Shown one piece after another: positions 35,312-47,870 of a stretch of DNA of 64,000 nt (position 1 is its first letter; the number at the start of each line of letters is the position of its first letter). The translations under genes and the position numbers were made by a program. Source of the DNA: Actinomycetota bacterium (GTDB taxonomy: Bacteria > Actinomycetota > Acidimicrobiia > Acidimicrobiales > Ilumatobacteraceae); contig CP064997.1 in assembly GCA_016700055.1 (NCBI GenBank), positions 2,542,001 to 2,606,000 of the forward strand. Reading direction: 5' to 3'. The notes beneath the pieces are model-generated. The model was given only the letters and a program-made list of their open reading frames with translations. It had not been told where the DNA came from and searched no databases.

Positions 35312-36309
35312 CGGATTGGACTGTGGTGGCCGTCGGACTTGCGATGGTGGTTGCTGGATGTAGCGATGGCCCGTCGCCGTCGTCGCCGGCTGTCGAAGCG
35401 TTGGACTTCCTATACCAGGCCCGTGTCGACGACGGTTTCGGTGTCTTCGTGAGCGTGGAAGGCGAGGTGCTGCGGGTGGACGAGGCCGCGCCCGGTACCC
35501 GCCACAAGCACCCCGTGTGGACAGCGGACGGGTCGCAGCTCGCCTTCGTCGCGGAAGGCGAGTGGGACGCCACCACAGGAGCTGTCGTTCGTGGCAGTGA
35601 GGTGTGGACCGTTGACCCGACGGGCGACAACGCTCAGCCGCTGATCACGTGTGACTGCTGGGACCTCAACAATCCGGCGTGGTCCCCTTCGGGTGATCGG
35701 GTGGCGTACGTGGAGTACGACGCGCCCATCGGCGAGGGCCCGCCCGCGGCGTCGCGTATCGCCGTGTTCGATCCGGCGACCGGCGAGCGGACCGTGATCG
35801 TGAGCTCGGCACCCGGACAGCTCATCGACATCCCCCGGTGGTCGCCGGACGGAACGTCGCTCGTGGTCTCGATCGACCGCTTCGACGACACGGGGAACGA
35901 GACAGGCTCGTCGTTCGGCGTCGTCTCGGCTACGGGGGCCGACACGGTCGAGCCGCTGCTGCCGTTCGAGGATTACGCCTACGCCGCGGACTGGAACTGG
36001 GTGGCGGGAGCGTTGGTCTTCAGCGTCGAGGCCCAGGAGTACGCCTCGCCCGAACAGAAGGTGTCGCCGTGGGACCTGTTCGAGATCCAGCCCGACGGGT
36101 CCGGCAGGCGGGCGATCACCGACATTGGTCAACGGCGCCTGCTGCTGCCGATGTGGTCGTCCGACGGGTCGCTGATCGCAGCGACCCTCGACACCACGCC
36201 GGGGGAGCCGGGTGGTCAGCACGGGGTGGTGGTCGATCCGGTCACGGGGGCGATCACCGCCCTCCCGGACGCCAACGGCGATTACGCGCGGCTACGGCCC
36301 AGCTCGTGA
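35308..36309 (+). CDS. TolB-like beta-propeller lipoprotein
   Basis: A 333-residue protein whose GTG overlaps the previous stop (GTGA). The signal MTDWTVVAVGLAMVVAGCSD carries a clear VAGC lipobox. Repeats include VWTADGSQLAFVAEG, AWSPSGDRVAYVEYD, RWSPDGTSLVVSIDR and MWSSDGSLIAATLD. It is a paralogue of the preceding gene with the same layout. Three genes in a row joined by GTGA overlaps show one translational unit. Confidence 0.78.
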   Translation: MTDWTVVAVGLAMVVAGCSDGPSPSSPAVEALDFLYQARVDDGFGVFVSVEGEVLRVDEAAPGTRHKHPVWTADGSQLAFVAEGEWDATTGAVVRGSEVWTVDPTGDNAQPLITCDCWDLNNPAWSPSGDRVAYVEYDAPIGEGPPAASRIAVFDPATGERTVIVSSAPGQLIDIPRWSPDGTSLVVSIDRFDDTGNETGSSFGVVSATGADTVEPLLPFEDYAYAADWNWVAGALVFSVEAQEYASPEQKVSPWDLFEIQPDGSGRRAITDIGQRRLLLPMWSSDGSLIAATLDTTPGEPGGQHGVVVDPVTGAITALPDANGDYARLRPSS

Positions 36310-36370
36310 CGTGCTGGCGAACCGGCAAGAGCGAGCGGCCACCGCGTCATAGAGATAGAGCTGGAATGAA

Positions 36371-36562
36371 GTCAACGATTCCACCGTCGACACTTCGCTC
36401 CTGACGGAGGCGAGCCCCGCGTCGACCACTGCACCCGACACCACGAATCCTCCGACTTCCACGAAGGGAACCATCGTGTACCAGGCCGCCGACGGGCTGC
36501 GCATGGTCATGGCCGATGGTTCGGGTGACACGACAGGAGGTCCAACGGCTCTGGTCACCTGA
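36371..36562 (+). pseudogene. remnant of a third propeller lipoprotein gene
   Basis: A stop-terminated frame without a good start reads a Thr/Pro-rich lipoprotein-type spacer (TEASPASTTAPDTTNPPTST) followed by one propeller-like strand, TIVYQAADGLRMVMADGSG. This is the layout of the two preceding genes just after the signal peptide. The signal and the rest of the propeller are gone. I read it as a decayed tandem paralogue. Confidence 0.45.
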
Positions 36563-36586
36563 CCCATCGAGGCACACGATTCGGTT

Positions 36587-37978
36587 GTGCGTTGGCGGTC
36601 TCTCAGTCGCGTGATCGCTGCGCTCATGGCATTGGGGACAGGTTGCGTCGACGGGAAGGAGCCGACCGCGACGAACACAACGACGCCGACGGACGCGACG
36701 ACCCAATCGAACGCGGGGTCGGGCGCGCCGACGACATCATCTGAATCAACTGAGCCGCCAGCGCCGCAGACCACGTCGACAGATTCGCCGACAACCAGCG
36801 CGCCAGAGACTGGCGATGCACTGCAACGCTGGATCGACGGCCAGATCGAAGCAGGCCGCACCCAGGGCTACGAGTTGACCGGCGAGGGAACGGACGCTCG
36901 ACTTGTCATCGCGTACAGGGGTGCCTTCACCGACGTCGCCGCGATCATGGAGTTGGTTGACGGCACGCTGATCGAATTGCCGGCCGGCCTGCCGAGAGGA
37001 CCTACCACGCCGTACGTCGCTGGGATCGGCGGCCGGCCTGCGTTGGTCGGCCGAGTCGACGACCATCTCGAGATGTGGGTGCTCGACGCATCGACCGGCA
37101 GTTGGTCGGATGCGATCGCGCTCGGTGTTCTCGCCGACAACCAGGCCGTCCCGACTGTCTTCGATCTCGATGGGCGCCTCTTCATCGCCAACGAAACCGT
37201 TCGAGACGACGGCACGGGCTCCTATGTACCCGACCGGCAAGAGGGCGTGATCGTCGCTCCCGACCTCGTGCTCACTGCGATGACCGCACCCCCTCCCGGG
37301 CTGTTCATGGGCTTCACCGCGACGGTGGGAAGCAGCGCATTCGTGCTCGGACGAGACATAGGCGGTGGAGGAGTCGCTCCGCTCACTGAGCCATGGCAAT
37401 TCGACGCATCGACCAACGAGTGGTCCCTGCTGCCGTCGCCACCGTGGCTCGACTGCAGCCCGAACTGCACCTGGGGGGCACCACATGAGTACGGCGACGT
37501 CTCCCTGGAGGTTGCACTCGACGACTCGTTGATCAAGATGCTCCCCGACGGAACCATCGGCCTCTACTCGCCGGCAAGTGAGAGCTGGCGCCAGATGGGG
37601 GCTGCTCCATTTGCCCTGCAAGGCCCGGCCACAGCCACGTTGGGTGACGTGGTCGTTGTCGCCCCGCAGCCGGTGATCGGTCTCGACCTGACTGCCGTCG
37701 CCCACATCGGTGCACTCGACACCACCAGCGGGCAATGGTCCACTACGCCACTGGCTGACCTCGGGGCTTCCACCTTGGTGGCCAGCCGACGAGAGCTACG
37801 AACCGACGGACGACTCATCATGATCGGGTTCTCCAGTGATGGATTACCGCCGACCGAGCCGACCTCTGTGTTCGATCCTGCCACGGCCACGTGGCGCCCG
37901 CCGTCGACCGCCGAGCTCAGCCTCTGGACCGAGCTCAACACACTCGGCGACGGCACCCTGCAATCCCTCGCCGACTAG
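36587..37978 (+). CDS. Kelch-like beta-propeller lipoprotein
   Basis: A 463-residue protein from a GTG. The signal MRWRSLSRVIAALMALGTGC ends in a lipobox (GTGC). A long Thr/Ser/Pro linker (residues 25-75) follows, then Kelch-like blades with the pattern of a value, then WVLDASTGSWSDA, WQFDASTNEWSLL, LYSPASESWRQM, ALDTTSGQWSTT, VFDPATATWRPP. The Cys pair in LDCSPNCTWG may be bonded. The function is unknown. It forms the end of the propeller cluster. Confidence 0.72.
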   Translation: MRWRSLSRVIAALMALGTGCVDGKEPTATNTTTPTDATTQSNAGSGAPTTSSESTEPPAPQTTSTDSPTTSAPETGDALQRWIDGQIEAGRTQGYELTGEGTDARLVIAYRGAFTDVAAIMELVDGTLIELPAGLPRGPTTPYVAGIGGRPALVGRVDDHLEMWVLDASTGSWSDAIALGVLADNQAVPTVFDLDGRLFIANETVRDDGTGSYVPDRQEGVIVAPDLVLTAMTAPPPGLFMGFTATVGSSAFVLGRDIGGGGVAPLTEPWQFDASTNEWSLLPSPPWLDCSPNCTWGAPHEYGDVSLEVALDDSLIKMLPDGTIGLYSPASESWRQMGAAPFALQGPATATLGDVVVVAPQPVIGLDLTAVAHIGALDTTSGQWSTTPLADLGASTLVASRRELRTDGRLIMIGFSSDGLPPTEPTSVFDPATATWRPPSTAELSLWTELNTLGDGTLQSLAD

Positions 37979-38185
37979 TCAGCCTGTGCACGGCACTCCA
38001 GCCACGATCATCACAACGCACATGGCTCGCGGAGCCGGGTCATACTCGTTCGACGCCGAGTCGTGCTCGGGCGGCGCGGGCGATCTTGGTGATATGGGCT
38101 CGCATCGCCACCTGGAAGTGCCGGCAGCGGCTCGGCGCTCGCGTCGGCCATCGCAGGCGCGTGCACGCCTTCTGGATAGACCAAC

Positions 38186-41100
38186 ATGAGAGCTATGTCT
38201 CACCTCGAAGACTTGACTCCGGGCGCCCGCGTCACTGGTCTGGTCCCTGGCGAGGTTGTCGAGGTCATTGCTGCCCGTTGGGCTGGGTCTCGAAGCGTGG
38301 TGCTCACCTACCGCACCGCCTCGGGGCGGGTGGACGAGCAGGTCGTCTATCGAGCGGCCGAGTCGTCGCTGTCGATCGGCGAGGCTGGCCGTGCGTGGTC
38401 GTTCGATGGTGACGGCGGTCTGTTTCGCCTGACCGCTGAGGCGCGGCGCATTCGGTTGGCTTACTTGTTCGACCCGCGGCTGGCGGTGCACTTGAGCCTG
38501 ATCGAGCCGCTGCCGCATCAGATCCTGGCCGTGTACAACGACATGTTGCCTCGCCAGCCGCTGCGGTTCTGCCTGGCCGACGACCCTGGCGCAGGCAAGA
38601 CCATCATGGCGGGGCTCTACATCAAGGAGCTGATGCTGCGGGGAGACCTGCAGCGTTGCCTGATCGTGGCGCCCGGCGGCCTTGTCGCCCAGTGGCAGGA
38701 CGAGCTGTCCGAGAAGTTCTCTCTCGAGTTCTCGATCCTGACCCGTGAGCTGATCGAGGCGTCACGCACCGGCGACCCGTTCGGCGAGCGCAACCTGATG
38801 ATCGCCCGGCTGGACCATCTGTCCCGCAACGAGGATCTCGTCGCCCGGCTCGGCGGGCAGGAGTGGGATCTGGTTGTCGTGGACGAGGCACACCGGATGG
38901 CGGCCCACTACTTCGGCAACGAGGTGAAGGAGACCAAGCGTTACCGACTTGGCAAGGCGCTCGGAGCGACGGCGCGACACCTACTGCTGATGACGGCGAC
39001 CCCGCATGCCGGTAAAGAGGAGGACTTCCAGCTGTTCATGGCGCTGCTCGATGCTGACCGCTTCGAGGGCAAAGCACGCGACGGCGTCCACACGGTCGAC
39101 GTCACCGACATGATGCGGCGGATGGTCAAGGAGCAGTTGCTCCGCTTCGACGGCCGACCACTGTTCCCGGAGCGACGCGCCACGACAGTTGCGTACGAGC
39201 TCTCGCCGGCAGAGATGGTGTTGTACGCGGACGTCACCGAGTACGTCGCCACCGAGATGGGCCGCGCCGAACGCCTCGCTGCCGAGGGAGAGGGCCGACG
39301 AGGAAACCGTGTCGGCTTCGCCGTCACGGTCTTGCAGCGCCGATTGGCCTCGAGCCCCGAGGCCATCTATCAATCGCTGTCCCGCCGCCGGAAGCGGCTC
39401 GAGGAACGTTGCCGTGACGTGCGAGCCCAGGCCCGTGCCGCGCAGATCCTTCAGCTGGAGCGTCCCCTGAGCGTCGACATCGAGGACTTCGACGAGGACA
39501 TCGACGACCTGGATGATGCCGAGCTCGAAGCGGTGGAGGAGCAGCTCGTCGATGAGGCATCGAGCGCCCGCACGTTGGCGGAGCTCGAGCTGGAGATCGC
39601 GACGCTGCAGCGCCTGGAGGAGCAGGCCGACCGCGTCCGGGCGAGCGGGGTCGACAAGAAGTGGACCGAGCTGCTCGGTCTGCTCGGAGACGCCCCGGAG
39701 TTCTTCGAAGCCGACGGCACGCGACGCAAGCTGATCGTGTTCACCGAGCACCGCGACACGCTCAACTACCTCGTCGGCAAGCTCCGCACATTCCTCGGTC
39801 GAAGCGAAGCGGTCGTGGCGATCCACGGCGGCGTGGCGCGCGAGGAACGCAAAGTGATCCAGGAGCGGTTCACCCAAATCAACGACTGTGTGGTGCTCGT
39901 CGCCACAGATGCCGCCGGCGAAGGCCTCAACCTGCAGCGAGCGCATCTGGTGGTCAACTACGACCTTCCGTGGAACCCAAACCGCATCGAACAGCGCTTC
40001 GGCCGGGTGCATCGCATCGGGCAGACCGAGGTGTGCCACATGTGGAACCTCGTCGCCGACGAAACGCGTGAGGGCCAGGTGTACCGGCGGTTGCTCGACA
40101 AGCTCGCCGAGATGCGCGACTCGCTCGGCAAGGATCAGGTCTTCGACGTCCTCGGCGACGCCCTCCCGGGCCATGAGTTGCGCAACCTGCTCATCCAGGC
40201 GATCCGTTACGGCGACCAACCCGAAGTCCGCGCCCAGCTCGATCACGTGATCGACGCCAAGGTCGGTGACGGCCTCGCCGATCTCGTCCGCGAACACGCC
40301 CTCTCATCAGAGGTGCTGTCGAGCGCCGATCTCGAGCGGATCAGGGCCGACATGCTCGAAGCTGAAGCACGCAAGCTCCAACCCGGCTACGTGTACGCCT
40401 GGTTCGCCGACGCGTTTTCCCGCCTCGGAGGCCGGATGGCCGAGCGCGAGTCAGGCCGCTACGAGATCACGTTCGTCCCAGCGGAGGTCCGGAACCGCGA
40501 CCGGGTGGTCGGCGCCGGCGCGCCGGTGCTGCCGAAGTACCAGCGCGTCACGTTCGACAAGCATCTGCTCCGCGTTGATGGCACGCCGCTCGCTGAACTG
40601 ATCGCGCCGGGTCACCCGCTGCTGGAGTCAGTGCTCGACATAACCCTGGAGCGCCACCGCGACGTTCTCCGGACCGGTGCAGTTCTCGTCGACCCAACCA
40701 ATCGAGTTGCTGAGCCAAGGGTGCTGGTTCTGCTCGAACACGCGGTCAACGACGCTCGGACCGACGCGGGCGGTAACCGTCGTACCGTTTCACGACGGTT
40801 CGAGTTCGTTGAACTGATGGAGCACGGCGAACCACGCCCGGGTGGCTACGCGCCCTATCTCGATGCCCGCCCCATCACGACTGACGAGCTTGCGGTACTT
40901 GCACCGAAGATCCAGTCCATGCGCTGGCTCAACGATCAGCTCGAATCTCGAGCGCTCGACTACGGCATCGACGTGCTCGCCGCCGAACACCTCGCCGAAG
41001 TTCGCGCGCGCACACTCGCACGCGTCGCCAAGGTAAAGGCCGCGGTCAACAGTCGACTCACCCGAGAGATCAACTACTGGGATCACCGGGCCACCGAGCT

Positions 41101-41716
41101 GCAGCTGCAGGCCGACGCCGGTAAGTCGCCCCGGATGAACCCGGACCGTGCCGCAGCCCGCGCCGACGATCTGCAGCGACGGCTGCACACACGGCTCACG
41201 GAACTCGAGCGCGAAGCTCAACTCGCTTCGCAACCTCCGGTGATCGCCGGGGCCGCCCTTGTGGTGCCCGCTGCTTTCATCGGCGCCGGCGTGGGAGATG
41301 CACCCGCGCCGCCTGCCTACGCAGTCGACACGACAGTCGTCGAGCGGCGGGCCGTCGACGCCGTGCTCGCCACCGAACGCCGGCTAGGTCGCATCCCCCA
41401 CGAGATGCCACACAATCACCCGGGCTACGACATCCGCTCTGTTCACGGCGGCGGGGAGCTGACCTTCATCGAGGTCAAGGGCCGTGTCGTCGGCGCCGAT
41501 GCCTTCGTCGTCACCCAGAACGAGCTTCGCTTCGCCGCCAACGTCCCTGACAGCTACGTCCTCGCCCTCGTCGAGGTCAGCGCCGACGGGCCCGATCACG
41601 ACACCGTCCGCTACCTCAATCAACCGTACGGCCCCGACCTTCGTCTGCCCTTCGACACCACAGCCACGACACTCGGCTGGCACGCCTACTGGCACCGCGC
41701 CCAGCCACCGACATGA
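38186..41716 (+). CDS. SNF2-family helicase with C-terminal DUF3883 (defence island gene 1)
   Basis: A 1176-residue SF2 helicase of the DrmD/HepA-like group. Motif I is LADDPGAGKTIMAGLYI (about 130-146), motif II VVVDEAHRMA (near 232), motif III LLLMTATPHAG, motif V VATDAAGEGLNLQRA, motif VI EQRFGRVHRIGQTE (near 602). The C-terminal 110 residues are DUF3883 (GYDIRSVHGGGELTFIEVKG), with an E-x-K reminiscent of nucleases. The annealing or translocation activity is ATP-dependent and probably on phage DNA. Two in-frame ATGs (38186, 38195) are possible. It starts a five-gene co-directional set. Confidence 0.88.
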   Translation: MRAMSHLEDLTPGARVTGLVPGEVVEVIAARWAGSRSVVLTYRTASGRVDEQVVYRAAESSLSIGEAGRAWSFDGDGGLFRLTAEARRIRLAYLFDPRLAVHLSLIEPLPHQILAVYNDMLPRQPLRFCLADDPGAGKTIMAGLYIKELMLRGDLQRCLIVAPGGLVAQWQDELSEKFSLEFSILTRELIEASRTGDPFGERNLMIARLDHLSRNEDLVARLGGQEWDLVVVDEAHRMAAHYFGNEVKETKRYRLGKALGATARHLLLMTATPHAGKEEDFQLFMALLDADRFEGKARDGVHTVDVTDMMRRMVKEQLLRFDGRPLFPERRATTVAYELSPAEMVLYADVTEYVATEMGRAERLAAEGEGRRGNRVGFAVTVLQRRLASSPEAIYQSLSRRRKRLEERCRDVRAQARAAQILQLERPLSVDIEDFDEDIDDLDDAELEAVEEQLVDEASSARTLAELELEIATLQRLEEQADRVRASGVDKKWTELLGLLGDAPEFFEADGTRRKLIVFTEHRDTLNYLVGKLRTFLGRSEAVVAIHGGVAREERKVIQERFTQINDCVVLVATDAAGEGLNLQRAHLVVNYDLPWNPNRIEQRFGRVHRIGQTEVCHMWNLVADETREGQVYRRLLDKLAEMRDSLGKDQVFDVLGDALPGHELRNLLIQAIRYGDQPEVRAQLDHVIDAKVGDGLADLVREHALSSEVLSSADLERIRADMLEAEARKLQPGYVYAWFADAFSRLGGRMAERESGRYEITFVPAEVRNRDRVVGAGAPVLPKYQRVTFDKHLLRVDGTPLAELIAPGHPLLESVLDITLERHRDVLRTGAVLVDPTNRVAEPRVLVLLEHAVNDARTDAGGNRRTVSRRFEFVELMEHGEPRPGGYAPYLDARPITTDELAVLAPKIQSMRWLNDQLESRALDYGIDVLAAEHLAEVRARTLARVAKVKAAVNSRLTREINYWDHRATELQLQADAGKSPRMNPDRAAARADDLQRRLHTRLTELEREAQLASQPPVIAGAALVVPAAFIGAGVGDAPAPPAYAVDTTVVERRAVDAVLATERRLGRIPHEMPHNHPGYDIRSVHGGGELTFIEVKGRVVGADAFVVTQNELRFAANVPDSYVLALVEVSADGPDHDTVRYLNQPYGPDLRLPFDTTATTLGWHAYWHRAQPPT

Positions 41717-41738
41717 ACCAACAGAATCGACCGACCCG

Positions 41739-44459
41739 ATGACCGCCACCCCCGGACCCACCAAGCTCATCGAGGTCGCCCTTCCGCTCGACGTGATCAA
41801 CCGCGAAGCGGCACGCGAGAAGTCGATCCGCCACGGCCATCCCTCGACCCTCCACCTGTGGTGGGCGCGTCGGCCTCTCGCCGCATGCCGCGCTGTTCTC
41901 TTCGCCCAGCTCGTCGACGACCCGTCGGCACATCCGGATCAGTTCCCGACGCCCGAAGCGCAAGAGGTTGAGCGGGAGCGGTTGTTCGACATCATCCGTC
42001 GCCTCGTTCCGTGGGAGGCCTCCAACGACGAGAAGGTGCTCGAGGAAGCCCGTGCCGAGATCCGTCGCTGCTATCCGGACGGCCCACCGGCGATTGTCGA
42101 CCCGTTCTGCGGTGGTGGCTCGATCCCCCTCGAAGCCCAACGCCTCGGCCTCGAAGCGCACGCGAGCGACCTCAACCCGGTCGCAGTCCTGATCACGAAA
42201 GCGCTCATCGAACTGCCCCCGAAGTTCGCCGGCCGGCCACCGGTCCATCCGGACGACGGCCGCGAGTTGAAGGGCACGCGTACCTGGTCAGGCGCACAGG
42301 GTCTAGCTGAGGACGTTCGCTGGTACGGCCGTTGGATGCGTGATGAGGCCGAGCGACGAATCGGCCATCTCTACCCCAAGGCCACGCTGCCGGATGGCAC
42401 GAAGGCGACCGTCATCGCCTGGATCTGGGCCCGTACTGTCACCTGCCCCAACCCTGCCTGCCGCGCGACCATGCCGCTAGTCCGCTCGTTCTGGCTCGGC
42501 AAGAAGAAGGGCAAGGAGGCCTGGGTCATAGCCATTCCCGAGCTTGAAACCAAGCGTGTCCGGTTCGCGATCGGCCACGGCGAGAGCGGGCCACCCGTCG
42601 ACGGCACCGTCGGCCGTACTGGCGCAACCTGCCTCGTATGCGCGAGTCCGGTCCCGCGTCAGCATCTCTGGGACGAAGGTCGCGCCGGTCGCATCGGGGC
42701 GCAGCTGATGGCGATCGTGGCCGAGGGCAATCGGCAGCGCACATACCTGCCCCCCAGCGCCGAGCATGAGACAGCGGCAGAGGTGCCCCGGCCCGAGGAC
42801 GTGCCCGACACCGAGATGCCGAACAATCCACGTTGGTTCTCGCCGCCGATGTACGGCATGACGCACCATGCCGACCTCTTCACCAACCGTCAGCTCACTG
42901 CCTTGTACACGTTAAGCGAGATCGTCACCGAAGCCCGCGACGAGGTCATCACCGACTCCGGCGGCGACGTCGACTACGCCGATGCCGTTGCGACGTATCT
43001 GGGGTTGGCATTCAGCCGGACTGCAGATCTCAACAACACCATCGTGACGTGGTCGTCCAGTCGCGACCAGGCTCGCAATCTGTTCGCGAGACAGGCCATA
43101 CCCATGGCGTGGGATTTCACCGAGGTCTACCCGTTCTCGGAGTCGGCAGGAGATCTTGGCATCAGCGTCGAATCCGCGGCGCGAGCGATCGCCAGCCTCC
43201 CGATTGGACTGGGGAAGGTGCAGAATCTGGATGCGCGGTCTCGCAGTTTCGATGGACTGGTTGTCGCCACCGATCCTCCCTACTACGACAACATCGGTTA
43301 CGCGGACCTGTCGGACTTCTTCTACGTTTGGCTTCGGCGTGCACTTCGCAAGTCACATCCGGAGCTTCTAGGCACGATGCTCACGCCCAAGTCGAGTGAG
43401 CTGATCGCATCGCCCTACCGCTTCGATGGCAGCAAGGAGAGAGCTGACCAGCATTTCGAGGCCGGCTTTCGGACGGTCTTCCGGCACGCCGCAGAGCAGG
43501 GAAGGCCGGACACGCCGACAACGATCTTCTATGCCTTCAAGCAGAGCGAGTCCGACGACGACGTCAGTTCGAAGATTCTTGTCTCGACTGGCTGGGAGAA
43601 GTTTCTCCAGGGACTTGTCGACAATGGACTCGTCGTGACCGGCACCTGGCCGATGCGAACTGAGCGGGAGGTTCGCAGTGTCGGCATCGGTACCAACGCG
43701 CTCGCTTCGTCAATCCTCCTCGTGTGCCGCTCGCGGCCGGTGAGCGCGGGCGTAACGGATCGTCGTGGCTTCCTTCAGTCATTGAAGGCTCGGCTGGGCC
43801 ATGATCTTCGCGTGCTCCAGTCAGGCGGTGTTGCTCCTGTCGACCTCGCTCAAGCGGCGATTGGCCCCGGCATGGCGGTGTTCTCCTCGTACGCAAAGGT
43901 GGTGGAGCCGACCGGTGAATCGATGACAGTTCGCACGGCATTGGCGCTCATCAATCAGGTCTTGGATGAGGTGTCGGCCGAGCAAGAGGGTGAATTCGAT
44001 GAGGACACTCGATGGGCGATCGCCTGGTACTCGGAGTACGGCCATGACGATGGTCCGTACGGCCGTGCGGACGATCTTGCACGCGCAAAGAACGTAAGCG
44101 TCGACGGTTTGGTGCGTGCTGGCATTGTGAAGTCGGGCGCGGGCAAGGTCCGGCTGCTCAACCGCGATGAGCTCGACCCAGCGTGGGATCCGTCGTCTGA
44201 CATTCGGGTGACGGTGTGGGAGGTGTGCCAACACCTGATCCGTCGTCTCGACGACGGAGCCGAGTCGGCGGGCGAGCTGCTGGTGCGTGTCGGCGGCCTG
44301 GGCGACGCCGCGCGGGACTTGGCGTACCGCCTGTTCCAGATCGCTGAGTCGAAGAAGTGGGCGAAAGAGGCCGGGCCGTACAACGCGCTCGCGGCGGAGT
44401 GGCTGGAGCTGACACGGGTCGCGTCGGCGGGACCGGCGGGACAGGGGACACTGCTATGA
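41739..44459 (+). CDS. DUF1156 DNA methyltransferase (defence island gene 2)
   Basis: A 906-residue anti-phage-type methyltransferase. The N-terminus has the DUF1156 signature (IEVALPLDVINREAAREKSI, LHLWWARRPLAACRAVLFA). The SAM-binding motif is IVDPFCGGGSIPLEAQRLG (near 121) and the catalytic motif IV is TDPPYYDNIGYADLSDFFY (near 512), implying N6-adenine or N4-cytosine methylation. A treble-clef-like zinc pair lies between (TCPNPACRATMP; TCLVCASPVP). It presumably marks host DNA. It starts 22 bases after the helicase. Confidence 0.88.
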   Translation: MTATPGPTKLIEVALPLDVINREAAREKSIRHGHPSTLHLWWARRPLAACRAVLFAQLVDDPSAHPDQFPTPEAQEVERERLFDIIRRLVPWEASNDEKVLEEARAEIRRCYPDGPPAIVDPFCGGGSIPLEAQRLGLEAHASDLNPVAVLITKALIELPPKFAGRPPVHPDDGRELKGTRTWSGAQGLAEDVRWYGRWMRDEAERRIGHLYPKATLPDGTKATVIAWIWARTVTCPNPACRATMPLVRSFWLGKKKGKEAWVIAIPELETKRVRFAIGHGESGPPVDGTVGRTGATCLVCASPVPRQHLWDEGRAGRIGAQLMAIVAEGNRQRTYLPPSAEHETAAEVPRPEDVPDTEMPNNPRWFSPPMYGMTHHADLFTNRQLTALYTLSEIVTEARDEVITDSGGDVDYADAVATYLGLAFSRTADLNNTIVTWSSSRDQARNLFARQAIPMAWDFTEVYPFSESAGDLGISVESAARAIASLPIGLGKVQNLDARSRSFDGLVVATDPPYYDNIGYADLSDFFYVWLRRALRKSHPELLGTMLTPKSSELIASPYRFDGSKERADQHFEAGFRTVFRHAAEQGRPDTPTTIFYAFKQSESDDDVSSKILVSTGWEKFLQGLVDNGLVVTGTWPMRTEREVRSVGIGTNALASSILLVCRSRPVSAGVTDRRGFLQSLKARLGHDLRVLQSGGVAPVDLAQAAIGPGMAVFSSYAKVVEPTGESMTVRTALALINQVLDEVSAEQEGEFDEDTRWAIAWYSEYGHDDGPYGRADDLARAKNVSVDGLVRAGIVKSGAGKVRLLNRDELDPAWDPSSDIRVTVWEVCQHLIRRLDDGAESAGELLVRVGGLGDAARDLAYRLFQIAESKKWAKEAGPYNALAAEWLELTRVASAGPAGQGTLL

Positions 44460-44472
44460 GAGAGGCGGACTG

Positions 44473-47778
<3,306 letters not shown>

Positions 47779-47870
47779 GTTCGCGAACGCTGCCCTATTC
47801 GTAGGTGCCAGCGGCCTGTGTCAGATCTCTGCTCGGCCGTTCAGGGTCCGGACGTTCTAGGGAACGCACG

